Assembly: GCA_031273965.1 (NCBI GenBank)
Contig: JAISQX010000126.1
Coordinates: forward strand, 1 to 5,108
DNA length: 5,108 bases
Direction of reading: 5' to 3'
Source: Clostridiales bacterium
Lineage (GTDB): Bacteria > Bacillota > Clostridia > Christensenellales > JAISNN01
Part shown: piece by piece, positions 1 through 4,606 of the stretch
Numbering within the stretch: position 1 is the stretch's first letter
Layout: each line of letters begins with the position of its first letter
The notes under the pieces: generated by a model
Seen by the model: only the letters and a program-made list of their open reading frames with translations
Told to the model about the DNA's origin: nothing
Databases searched by the model: none
Position numbers and translations under genes: made by a program

Positions 1-63
1 CAAAACTATCGTCTTCTTTTGCGCTTTAGCTTTTTGGATAATGTCGTCCATAAGTACTGACAT
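1..63 (-). CDS. pta: Phosphate acetyltransferase N-terminus (partial, probable)
   Basis: Only the first 21 codons are in the window; the gene continues past the left edge. The visible peptide begins MSVLMDDIIQKAKAQKK and continues T-I-V-L. This matches the usual start of phosphate acetyltransferases (a short helix ending in Lys-Ala-Lys, then K-x-I-V-L before Pro-Glu). Pta interconverts acetyl-CoA and acetyl phosphate in the cytoplasm and, with acetate kinase, makes ATP during acetate fermentation. The start at 63 is chosen because AAGGAGA lies 9 nt upstream (73-79); the second Met, codon 5, would be too far from it. A -10 box at 116-121 predicts a leader of about 45 nt. The related phosphate butyryltransferase, or another member of the PTA/PTB family, cannot be excluded from 21 residues. 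Confidence 0.68.
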   Translation of the reverse strand, partial: MSVLMDDIIQKAKAQKKTIVL

Positions 64-72
64 AATACAAAA

Positions 73-79
73 TCTCCTT
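73..79 (-). promoter_or_regulatory. Ribosome binding site of pta
   Basis: The minus strand reads AAGGAGA, a near-consensus Shine-Dalgarno, 9 nt before the ATG at 63. It fixes the start at the first Met rather than the Met four codons later. Confidence 0.8.
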
Positions 80-115
80 TTTTTAAACCATGCATGAATA
101 TGTTTTACTCAATAG

Positions 116-144
116 ATTATACCTTATAGAAGAAAATAAATAAA
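116..144 (-). promoter_or_regulatory. Candidate promoter of pta
   Basis: A perfect TATAAT (116-121, minus strand) lies about 53 nt upstream of the pta start. At a 17-nt spacing the -35 position (139-144) reads TTTATT, matching the consensus at only three of six bases. A TTGCTT at 143-148 would need an over-long 21-nt spacer. The region upstream is A/T-rich. The -10 box is convincing, the -35 box weak, so the promoter may need an activator or depend on the A/T-rich upstream DNA. Confidence 0.5.
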
Positions 145-191
145 GCAATTTGCGGTATTTTTTTGTATTTATATCGGTAAAAATAATCATG

Positions 192-222
192 GTATTATAA
201 ATTACTTTGTTTTTTATAATAC
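192..222. repeat. A/T-rich inverted repeat with TATAAT in both arms
   Basis: GTATTATAAA (192-201) and TTTATAATAC (213-222) are exact reverse complements separated by 11 nt. As RNA this is a 10-bp, weak, A/U-rich hairpin. Each arm contains a TATAAT hexamer, on opposite strands (194-199 minus, 215-220 plus), but neither has a good -35 box at 16-18 nt. It may be an operator or a structured region; its role is unknown. Confidence 0.55.
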
Positions 223-274
223 TTCGACAAAATAGGCAAACCGGTCGGGCGCAACAAATTAATTAGTCTTTCCT

Positions 275-289
275 ATCCTGAATCAGGAT
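275..289. repeat. 15-bp perfect palindrome (possible operator)
   Basis: ATCCTGA and TCAGGAT flank a single central base (282), giving a perfect dyad. It is too compact for a good RNA hairpin (loop of 3 at most) and no T tract follows on either strand, so it looks more like a DNA-binding site than a terminator. It lies between the end of the EF-G-like gene and the pta promoter. No regulator can be named. Confidence 0.4.
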
Positions 290-318
290 TGTACATACGC
301 TTAAATCTCGCGCAAAAT

Positions 319-354
319 ATAAGGAACCCGCATTTTTTAATGTAGGTCCCTTAT
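319..354 (-). terminator. Terminator-like hairpin after the EF-G-like gene
   Basis: The minus strand reads ATAAGGGACC (354-345), then a 16-nt middle, then GGTTCCTTAT (328-319). This is a 10-bp stem with one G-U pair. The middle can itself fold, since CATT (331-334) and AATG (339-342) close a TTTT loop. The stem is followed by a short ATTTT. It begins 15 nt past the stop codon of the EF-G-like gene. The U tract is short, so termination may be partial. Confidence 0.6.
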
Positions 355-368
355 TGCGAAGTGTGGTA

Positions 369-2423
369 TTATGCTTCCGCGCTCTTTTTCGCTTCTTCTA
401 TAATTTTTTGAGCTATCGCGGACGGCGCCTCGTCATAACGCTCGAATGAAGCCGTAAATCTCCCGCGTCCCTGCGTAATCGACCTTAAGTCCGTCGCATA
501 TTTAAACAACTCGTGCTGCGGAACCTCCGCCGTAATAACCTGCTTGCCTTTTACGATATCCGTGCCTTGTATTCTGCCGCGCCGCTTATTCATATCGCTT
601 ATAATGTCGCCCATATAGCTGTCGGGAATTGTAACCTCAACCTTTAAGATAGGTTCGAGTATGACGGGATTGGCTTGCGCGCACCCGTCTTTGAAAGCGT
701 TATGCGCGGCTATTTTAAACGCCATTTCGGACGAATCGACGTCGTGATAGCTTCCGTCGTACAGAACGGCTTTGATGTTTACCACTGGATATCCGGCAAG
801 CACTCCGTTCAAAAGACATTCGCGCAGACCTTTTTCGACGGCGGGATGATACTGCTTTGGCACCGAACCGCCGACAACCTCCTCGGCAAATGCAAAATCT
901 CCATCGGGATACGGCTCGAAACGTATCCAACAATCTCCGTATTGACCGTGTCCGCCCGATTGCTTCTTATGTTTACCCTGTACTTTTACGGTCTTTTTTA
1001 TCGTTTCCCTGTAGGGTATTTTTGGATTTGACAGCTTAGCCTCGACTCCGAATTTATTTTTTAATTTGCGGCAAATGATTTCCAATTGCTTTTCGCCTAT
1101 ACCAAAAAGCTCCACGTCGCCCGTTTCGGAGTTCTTATTGATCTTTATCGTGCTGTCCTCTTCTAAGAAACGCGTAAGCCCCATAATGACCTTTTCCTCC
1201 TCGCCCTGTTTAGCGCTTGTGACAGCCAAAGAGATCATAGGCGAAGGGAATTCTATCGGCATAAAAGTAAGCTTCCTCTGCGTGTCGCAAAGGGTATCGC
1301 CTATATTGGTCGCGACAAATTTTGCCACTGCCCCTATATCTCCCGCGTTCAACGATTCGACGGACTCTTGTTTTTTACCCTTTGGAACGTACAACGTTCC
1401 CACCTTTTCATAAGTATTGGAATTTGCGTTATAAATCGTTTTGCTTGCCGAAATTTTTCCGGAAAGCACTTTGAAATAGAGCAGCTTCCCGACGAACGGA
1501 TCGACTGCGGTCTTGAATACCTGTGCGGAAAAAGGCTCGTTCACGTCGCATTTTACGACAATGTCTCCGTCTTCGGTTTTTGCCGTCGTAATTTTGCGCT
1601 CGTCCGGCGACGGGAACACGTCTACGATTTTATCCATAAGACCGAGAACCCCGATATTTTTTACCGAACATCCGGCAAACACCGGAACCATGCGCCCGCT
1701 TCTTATGCTCTCTTTGGTGCCGTTTTTTATCTCGTCCTCGCTGAACGGCTCTCCAGCAAAGAATTTTTCAATAAGCTCGTCAGAGCTTTCGGCTATCGTT
1801 TCAATAAATTCATTGTAAAGCGCCGCGGCTTCTTCTTTCATATCTATAGGCAAATCTCTTTCCGCACCGTCGTTGCCATATGCCTTTTGTGTCGGAATGT
1901 CTATGTACCCTATCATTTTACCGTCTTTCATTATGGGTAATTCCATTATTTCGACATGGGTAAAACGTTCCTTTATAGTTTTTACGGTATTGTGAAAGTC
2001 CGAATTTTCTTTGTTTATATTGCTTACAAAGATTATCGCCGGCATTTTCTTTTCGTAACACAAATCCAAAGCCGTCTCGGTGCCTACGGTCATCTGACCG
2101 GACGCCGCGGTGACTATAACGGCGGATCCCGCCACATGCATAGCCGACGCTTTTTCACCTTCAAAGTCAAAGAAACCGGGTATGTCAAGAATATTTATTT
2201 TTACGTCGCGATAAACCGCGTATGCCGCGGAAAGGCTTATGGACATTTTTCTGGATATTTCCTCCGGATCAAAATCCATTACCGTGTTGCCGTCCTCCAC
2301 GCGCCCGGGTCTGTCTATACTTTTGGCGTTAAATAAAATTGCTTCGGCAAGAGTCGTTTTACCCTCGCCGCCGTGTCCGATGAGCGCAATATTTCTAATT
2401 GCTTTTGTTTGAAAATCAGTCAT
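369..2423 (-). CDS. Elongation factor G-like GTPase-family protein
   Basis: This 684-residue protein has the full five-domain EF-G layout: G domain (about 1-275), domain II (285-380), III (390-470), IV (475-590) and V (590-675). It belongs to the EF-G-like paralogue group of Bacillota rather than canonical FusA: the P-loop is GHGGEGKTT (16-24), not AHIDAGKTT. Domain IV keeps GGHGQYG (490-496) and the tip motif SYHDVDSSE (558-566), including the His important for translocation in EF-G. Domain V keeps MNKRRGRI (611-618). It should therefore bind the ribosome. The G domain is divergent: DIPGF (80-84) has Phe where EF-G has the catalytic His, the NKxD position reads SNIN (134-137), and the G5 loop is GCSVKN (251-256). 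The start at 2423 fits the family N-terminus and a ribosome binding site at 2432-2438. The frame stays open to 2549, but that extension overlaps the promoter. It has its own promoter and terminator. Ribosome binding is well supported; GTP use and cellular role are uncertain. Confidence 0.9.
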   Translation of the reverse strand: MTDFQTKAIRNIALIGHGGEGKTTLAEAILFNAKSIDRPGRVEDGNTVMDFDPEEISRKMSISLSAAYAVYRDVKINILDIPGFFDFEGEKASAMHVAGSAVIVTAASGQMTVGTETALDLCYEKKMPAIIFVSNINKENSDFHNTVKTIKERFTHVEIMELPIMKDGKMIGYIDIPTQKAYGNDGAERDLPIDMKEEAAALYNEFIETIAESSDELIEKFFAGEPFSEDEIKNGTKESIRSGRMVPVFAGCSVKNIGVLGLMDKIVDVFPSPDERKITTAKTEDGDIVVKCDVNEPFSAQVFKTAVDPFVGKLLYFKVLSGKISASKTIYNANSNTYEKVGTLYVPKGKKQESVESLNAGDIGAVAKFVATNIGDTLCDTQRKLTFMPIEFPSPMISLAVTSAKQGEEEKVIMGLTRFLEEDSTIKINKNSETGDVELFGIGEKQLEIICRKLKNKFGVEAKLSNPKIPYRETIKKTVKVQGKHKKQSGGHGQYGDCWIRFEPYPDGDFAFAEEVVGGSVPKQYHPAVEKGLRECLLNGVLAGYPVVNIKAVLYDGSYHDVDSSEMAFKIAAHNAFKDGCAQANPVILEPILKVEVTIPDSYMGDIISDMNKRRGRIQGTDIVKGKQVITAEVPQHELFKYATDLRSITQGRGRFTASFERYDEAPSAIAQKIIEEAKKSAEA

Positions 2424-2431
2424 AATAAAAT

Positions 2432-2438
2432 CCCGCCT
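2432..2438 (-). promoter_or_regulatory. Ribosome binding site of the EF-G-like gene
   Basis: The minus strand reads AGGCGGG, one mismatch from AGGAGG in its core, 8 nt before the ATG at 2423. It decides the start against in-frame upstream codons as far as 2549. Confidence 0.7.
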
Positions 2439-2537
2439 TTTAAAATTTGTAATACCGAATAGACTTTTGCCGCCGGCTTCAAAAACGTTCTTTATAATTA
2501 TAGTTAAAAAAATCGGCAACAATTCCTCTTGCGGACT

Positions 2538-2566
2538 ACTATAACACAAATTGAGACAAATTTCAA
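2538..2566 (-). promoter_or_regulatory. Extended -10 promoter of the EF-G-like gene
   Basis: The minus strand has TTGAAA (2561-2566), a 17-nt spacer and TATAGT (2538-2543), preceded by TGT, which makes an extended -10. The DNA upstream (about 2570-2620) is almost pure A/T, as in an UP element. Transcription would start near 2531, giving a leader of about 108 nt. A second TATAAT at 2497-2502 in the leader lacks a good -35. Because the TTG at 2549 lies in the spacer of this promoter, the longer reading frame cannot be translated from this transcript. Confidence 0.8.
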
Positions 2567-2610
2567 TACCTAATTAAAAAAAAGTTCAAAAAATTTTTAT
2601 TTTTTACTTA

Positions 2611-2676
2611 AAAAAATACAAAAAAGCCCTATTGTTATCTTTGCGAAGAACTCTCGCAAAGGTAACAAGGCTTTTT
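2611..2676 (-). terminator. Strong intrinsic terminator after the 60-codon gene
   Basis: The hairpin spans 2621-2676. An inner stem of 15 bp (2632-2646 with 2654-2668, one G-U pair) closes a 7-nt loop. A 3-nt bulge (2629-2631) separates it from an outer 8-bp stem, AAAAAGCC with GGCTTTTT (2621-2628 with 2669-2676). On the minus strand the T run from the outer stem is followed by GTATTTTTT. The outer A/T run also gives a T tract on the plus strand, so it could stop transcription both ways. It begins 17 nt past the stop codon at 2694 and insulates the EF-G-like promoter from upstream transcription. Confidence 0.92.
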
Positions 2677-2693
2677 ACAAAACTCCAACCCGA

Positions 2694-2876
2694 TTAAACG
2701 ACCAAATTTTGTTCTTTGTTACATTTGACTACCAAGATCCTGTAGACATTTCCGTTGTCAAGCGCCGCGTCGACGGCGCTAAAAAAATTCCCGTCGATTT
2801 TTGTCGTAGCCATACTTACGCCGGCGCTCTTCAGCCGCTCAACCGCCGCTTCAAGTATCTCTCCAGAAATATCCAT
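2694..2876 (-). CDS. Small protein of unknown function (60 aa)
   Basis: I do not recognise this family. The gene is judged real for two reasons: its ATG at 2876 follows a perfect AAGGAGGT by 8 nt, and a strong intrinsic terminator begins 17 nt after its stop. The protein has no signal peptide or membrane segment. It has 8 acidic and 6 basic residues and one Cys (52). It looks like a small soluble alpha/beta domain: an amphipathic helix (about 5-18, ILEAAVERLKSAGV), a probable strand with Thr-Thr-Lys-Ile-Asp (24-28), a second helix (about 31-41, FFSAVDAALDN) and a hydrophobic strand (about 44-51, VYRILVVK). The two helices share an A-V-(E/D)-x-x-L pattern. It lies between der and the EF-G-like gene and is transcribed separately from the latter. 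A role in translation is only suggested by position. Confidence 0.75.
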   Translation of the reverse strand: MDISGEILEAAVERLKSAGVSMATTKIDGNFFSAVDAALDNGNVYRILVVKCNKEQNLVV

Positions 2877-2884
2877 GCTCTTCT

Positions 2885-2892
2885 ACCTCCTT
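2885..2892 (-). promoter_or_regulatory. Perfect Shine-Dalgarno of the 60-codon gene
   Basis: AAGGAGGT on the minus strand, 8 nt before the ATG at 2876, is fully complementary to the 16S rRNA tail. It is the best ribosome binding site in the window and a main reason for accepting the small gene. Confidence 0.85.
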
Positions 2893-2926
2893 GCTTTTTT
2901 CACGTCATTCGCTAACGCTCCCTTAG

Positions 2927-2957
2927 TGCGTCTAAAAAAAAACGCAGGTTTGCGTCC
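2927..2957 (-). promoter_or_regulatory. Attenuator-like competing hairpins in the leader of the 60-codon gene
   Basis: On the minus strand segment A (ACGCA, 2955-2951) pairs with segment B (TGCGT, 2946-2942) across an AACC loop. This stem can grow by two G-U pairs (2956-2957) and is followed directly by a run of nine T, the form of a small intrinsic terminator. Segment C (ACGCA, 2931-2927) can pair with B instead, extending by AG to a 7-bp stem that puts the T run in its loop. A:B and B:C are mutually exclusive. The stems are short, so regulation is an inference. Confidence 0.4.
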
Positions 2958-2971
2958 GCTCCTGTGAAAAT

Positions 2972-2977
2972 ATTATA
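2972..2977 (-). promoter_or_regulatory. Candidate -10 box of the 60-codon gene
   Basis: A perfect TATAAT on the minus strand lies 95 nt upstream of the small gene. At 17-nt spacing the -35 position (2995-3000) reads ATACTT, a poor match. If used, the transcript would start near 2965, just before the competing hairpins. Read-through from der is the alternative. Confidence 0.4.
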
Positions 2978-3102
2978 CACAATTCAACCGCCGTAAGTAT
3001 ACTTTTTTTAGCAACTTTCTGCGCTAACGGCTGTCGATTTTTGAGGTAAATTGTTTAATTAAAGCGAAAAACAACGTACTTTAAAAAAATCTATCGTCTA
3101 CG

Positions 3103-3133
3103 GTATTACAAATAGAGGCTCTTTCTGTAATAC
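3103..3133 (-). repeat. Hairpin downstream of der
   Basis: GTATTACA (3103-3110) and TGTAATAC (3126-3133) form a perfect 8-bp stem. On the minus strand it continues inward by a G-U and an A-U pair, one A-A mismatch and three more pairs to a GCC loop. It lies about 48 nt past the der stop. No T tract follows closely (a T7 run comes about 15 nt later), so it may be a weak terminator, a 3'-end-stabilising structure or an operator. Confidence 0.5.
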
Positions 3134-3180
3134 TATTCCCGCAAAAAAAAATTATGCCGGTAAATTTTTTACAATTTAAA

Positions 3181-4506
3181 CTAAAGCGTTTGTTTTTCGG
3201 CTTGCCGAAACTCAAGCTTTATCGGCGTCCCGGAAAAATCCGTCGCCGATCTCAAACAGTTCTCCAGATAACGCTTATAAGAAAAATGTAAAAGCGTCGC
3301 GTCGTTGACAAAAAAAACAAACGTCGGCGGAAGTATCATAGCTTCCGTCGCATAAAAAATCTTGAGCCGCTTACCGTTTTTTGTCGGCGGTTCGTTTACC
3401 GATACGGCTTCTCTTATAATGTCGTTCAAAACGCCCGTCGTCACGCGTTTCTTTGAATTTTCATATACGCGCATAAGCTCAGGCATTACGTTTTTCATTC
3501 TCTGCCCGCTAAGCGCCGAAACGTATATCGGCACAAAGTAATCCATGAATTTGAGGTCTTCTTTTAGTTTTAGGTTGAATTTATTGACTGTAAAAGTATC
3601 CTTCTCTATCTTGTCCCATTTGTTCATTAAAATTACAGACGGCTTGCCATGCTCATGCACGTACCCCGCAAGTCTTACGTCCTGCTCGGATATCTCCTCC
3701 GACGCGTCTATTATTATCAAAACTATATCGGCGCGTCTCACCGCCTCAAAAGCCCTTAGAACGCTATAATATTCAACGTCCTCCCCGACATTCTTTTTTT
3801 TGCGTATTCCCGCGGTGTCGACAAGCGTGCAGCTTATTCCTCCGTATTCAAAGTCCGTATCTATCGCATCCCTCGTCGTGCCGGCTATATCGCTTACTAT
3901 CACCCTTTCAAAGCCCAAAAGCCTATTTACCGCGGAGCTTTTACCCGCGTTCGGACGACCGATGACCGCAATTTTTACGCGCTCGGTATCCTGTGTTTCC
4001 GAAGTTTTATCTCCTATTTTCTTTGTTATTTCATCTAGCAAATCACCTATGCCCATTCCTTGTTCAGCGGAAACGGCAAACGGTTCGCCCAAGCCCAACG
4101 CATAAAAATCGTACAAAACATCCTCTTTTCCCTTATGGTCTATTTTATTTACGACTAATATATACGGCTTCTTTGTCTTTCTTATAAAGTCCGCGATATC
4201 GTAATCCTCGTGCATTAGCCCGCTTTTTCCGTCCGTCAAAAAAAGCACCAAATCGGCGCTTTCGACGGCAAATTCCACATGCCGTCTTATATGCCCCCAC
4301 ATCTCGTCGTCTCGCTTGACTTCCAAACCGCCCGTGTCGATCATAGTAAAAGCGCAACCGCACCAATCGACATCCATGTAAAGTCTGTCGCGTGTAATTC
4401 CGGGGCGGTCTTCGACTATGGCTATGCGTCTTCCCGCAATTCTGTTAAAAAAAGTCGATTTTCCCACATTGGGTCTGCCTATTACCGCGACCAAAGGTTT
4501 AGCCAT
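3181..4506 (-). CDS. der: Ribosome biogenesis GTPase Der (EngA)
   Basis: Der is a cytoplasmic GTPase with two tandem G domains and a KH-like C-terminal domain; it binds the 50S subunit and is needed for its late assembly. All motifs are present. G domain 1: GRPNVGKST (10-18), PGITRDR (35-41), DTGG (57-60), NKID (120-123), SAE (146-148). G domain 2: GRPNAGKSS (183-191), AGTTRD (208-213), DTAG (230-233), NKWD (295-298), SAL (330-332). The KH-like part runs from about 350 and ends GTPIKLEFR (426-434). The length of 441 residues is typical. The start at 4506 gives the family N-terminus MAKPLVAVIGRPN; an in-frame ATG at 4536 would place the Shine-Dalgarno inside the gene. It follows rnj by 100 nt with no terminator between, so the two are probably co-transcribed. 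Confidence 0.97.
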   Translation of the reverse strand: MAKPLVAVIGRPNVGKSTFFNRIAGRRIAIVEDRPGITRDRLYMDVDWCGCAFTMIDTGGLEVKRDDEMWGHIRRHVEFAVESADLVLFLTDGKSGLMHEDYDIADFIRKTKKPYILVVNKIDHKGKEDVLYDFYALGLGEPFAVSAEQGMGIGDLLDEITKKIGDKTSETQDTERVKIAVIGRPNAGKSSAVNRLLGFERVIVSDIAGTTRDAIDTDFEYGGISCTLVDTAGIRKKKNVGEDVEYYSVLRAFEAVRRADIVLIIIDASEEISEQDVRLAGYVHEHGKPSVILMNKWDKIEKDTFTVNKFNLKLKEDLKFMDYFVPIYVSALSGQRMKNVMPELMRVYENSKKRVTTGVLNDIIREAVSVNEPPTKNGKRLKIFYATEAMILPPTFVFFVNDATLLHFSYKRYLENCLRSATDFSGTPIKLEFRQAEKQTL

Positions 4507-4517
4507 TTTGATATCCC

Positions 4518-4524
4518 TCTCCTT
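4518..4524 (-). promoter_or_regulatory. Ribosome binding site of der
   Basis: AAGGAGA on the minus strand, continuing into GGG, lies 11 nt before the ATG at 4506 (the GAGAGGG part is 8 nt away). It lies inside the frame that would begin at the ATG at 4536, which argues for the shorter, family-consistent start. Confidence 0.75.
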
Positions 4525-4606
4525 ACATTTGCGCATAATTAAGATTTTGACAGGCGTTATAAAAAATTTTTGCAGAATTTTTCCATAAAGCTTTTCGCCA
4601 TCCCTA

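Larger units (their letters stand above)
64..368. other. Spacer between the EF-G-like gene and pta
   Basis: This 305-nt stretch holds no supported gene. From right to left it contains the terminator-like hairpin of the EF-G-like gene (319-354), a short perfect palindrome (275-289), an A/T-rich inverted repeat (192-222), the candidate pta promoter (116-144) and the pta ribosome binding site (73-79). The longest minus-strand reading frames beginning with ATG are only a few codons or overlap the pta start in another frame. No known riboswitch core was recognised. Confidence 0.7.
2877..3180. other. Spacer between der and the 60-codon gene
   Basis: This 304-nt stretch has no supported gene. Downstream of der it holds a T9 run on the minus strand (3143-3151) behind a weak A/U hairpin (3160-3172), then a longer hairpin (3103-3133). 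Nearer the small gene are the TATAAT at 2972-2977, the competing hairpins (2927-2957) and the Shine-Dalgarno (2885-2892). The octamer CGCTAACG occurs twice on the plus strand (2910-2917 and 3022-3029). No known riboswitch or T-box core was recognised. Confidence 0.65.

Noticed and set aside
675..2336. Several plus-strand open frames of 60-190 codons opposite the EF-G-like gene
   Set aside because: They are antisense shadows of a clearly conserved gene, lack ribosome binding sites that I can support, and their translations show no domain I recognise.
2467..2519. Possible leader pairing TTGCCG with CGGCAA in the EF-G-like 5' region
   Set aside because: Only 6 bp with a 41-nt loop; a match of this size is expected by chance and no supporting alternative structure or T run was found.
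2424..2549. A 42-codon in-frame N-terminal extension of the EF-G-like protein starting at a TTG
   Set aside because: The TTG lies between the -35 and -10 boxes of a good extended -10 promoter, the extra residues do not resemble any EF-G N-terminus, and the ATG at 2423 has its own ribosome binding site.
2893..2913. Tiny leader frames before the small gene (GTG-AAA-AAA-GCA-AGG-AGG-TAG and ATG-ACG-TGA)
   Set aside because: They have no convincing ribosome binding sites at normal spacing and simply read through the Shine-Dalgarno region; nothing beyond chance supports translation.
2709..2967. Two overlapping plus-strand frames of 68 and 70 codons across the small gene
   Set aside because: They run antisense to the 60-codon gene and its leader and do not have the strong Shine-Dalgarno seen on the minus strand.
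2910..3029. Octamer CGCTAACG repeated at 2910-2917 and 3022-3029
   Set aside because: Two copies of 8 nt without longer flanking similarity are weak evidence for a repeat element.
4145..4366. A 73-codon minus-strand frame inside der, and plus-strand frames opposite der
   Set aside because: They are out-of-frame or antisense shadows of der, whose motifs are complete through the region.
4507..4536. A 10-codon longer der starting at the ATG at 4536
   Set aside because: The der Shine-Dalgarno would fall inside the coding sequence, and Der proteins normally begin close to the first P-loop, as the start at 4506 gives.
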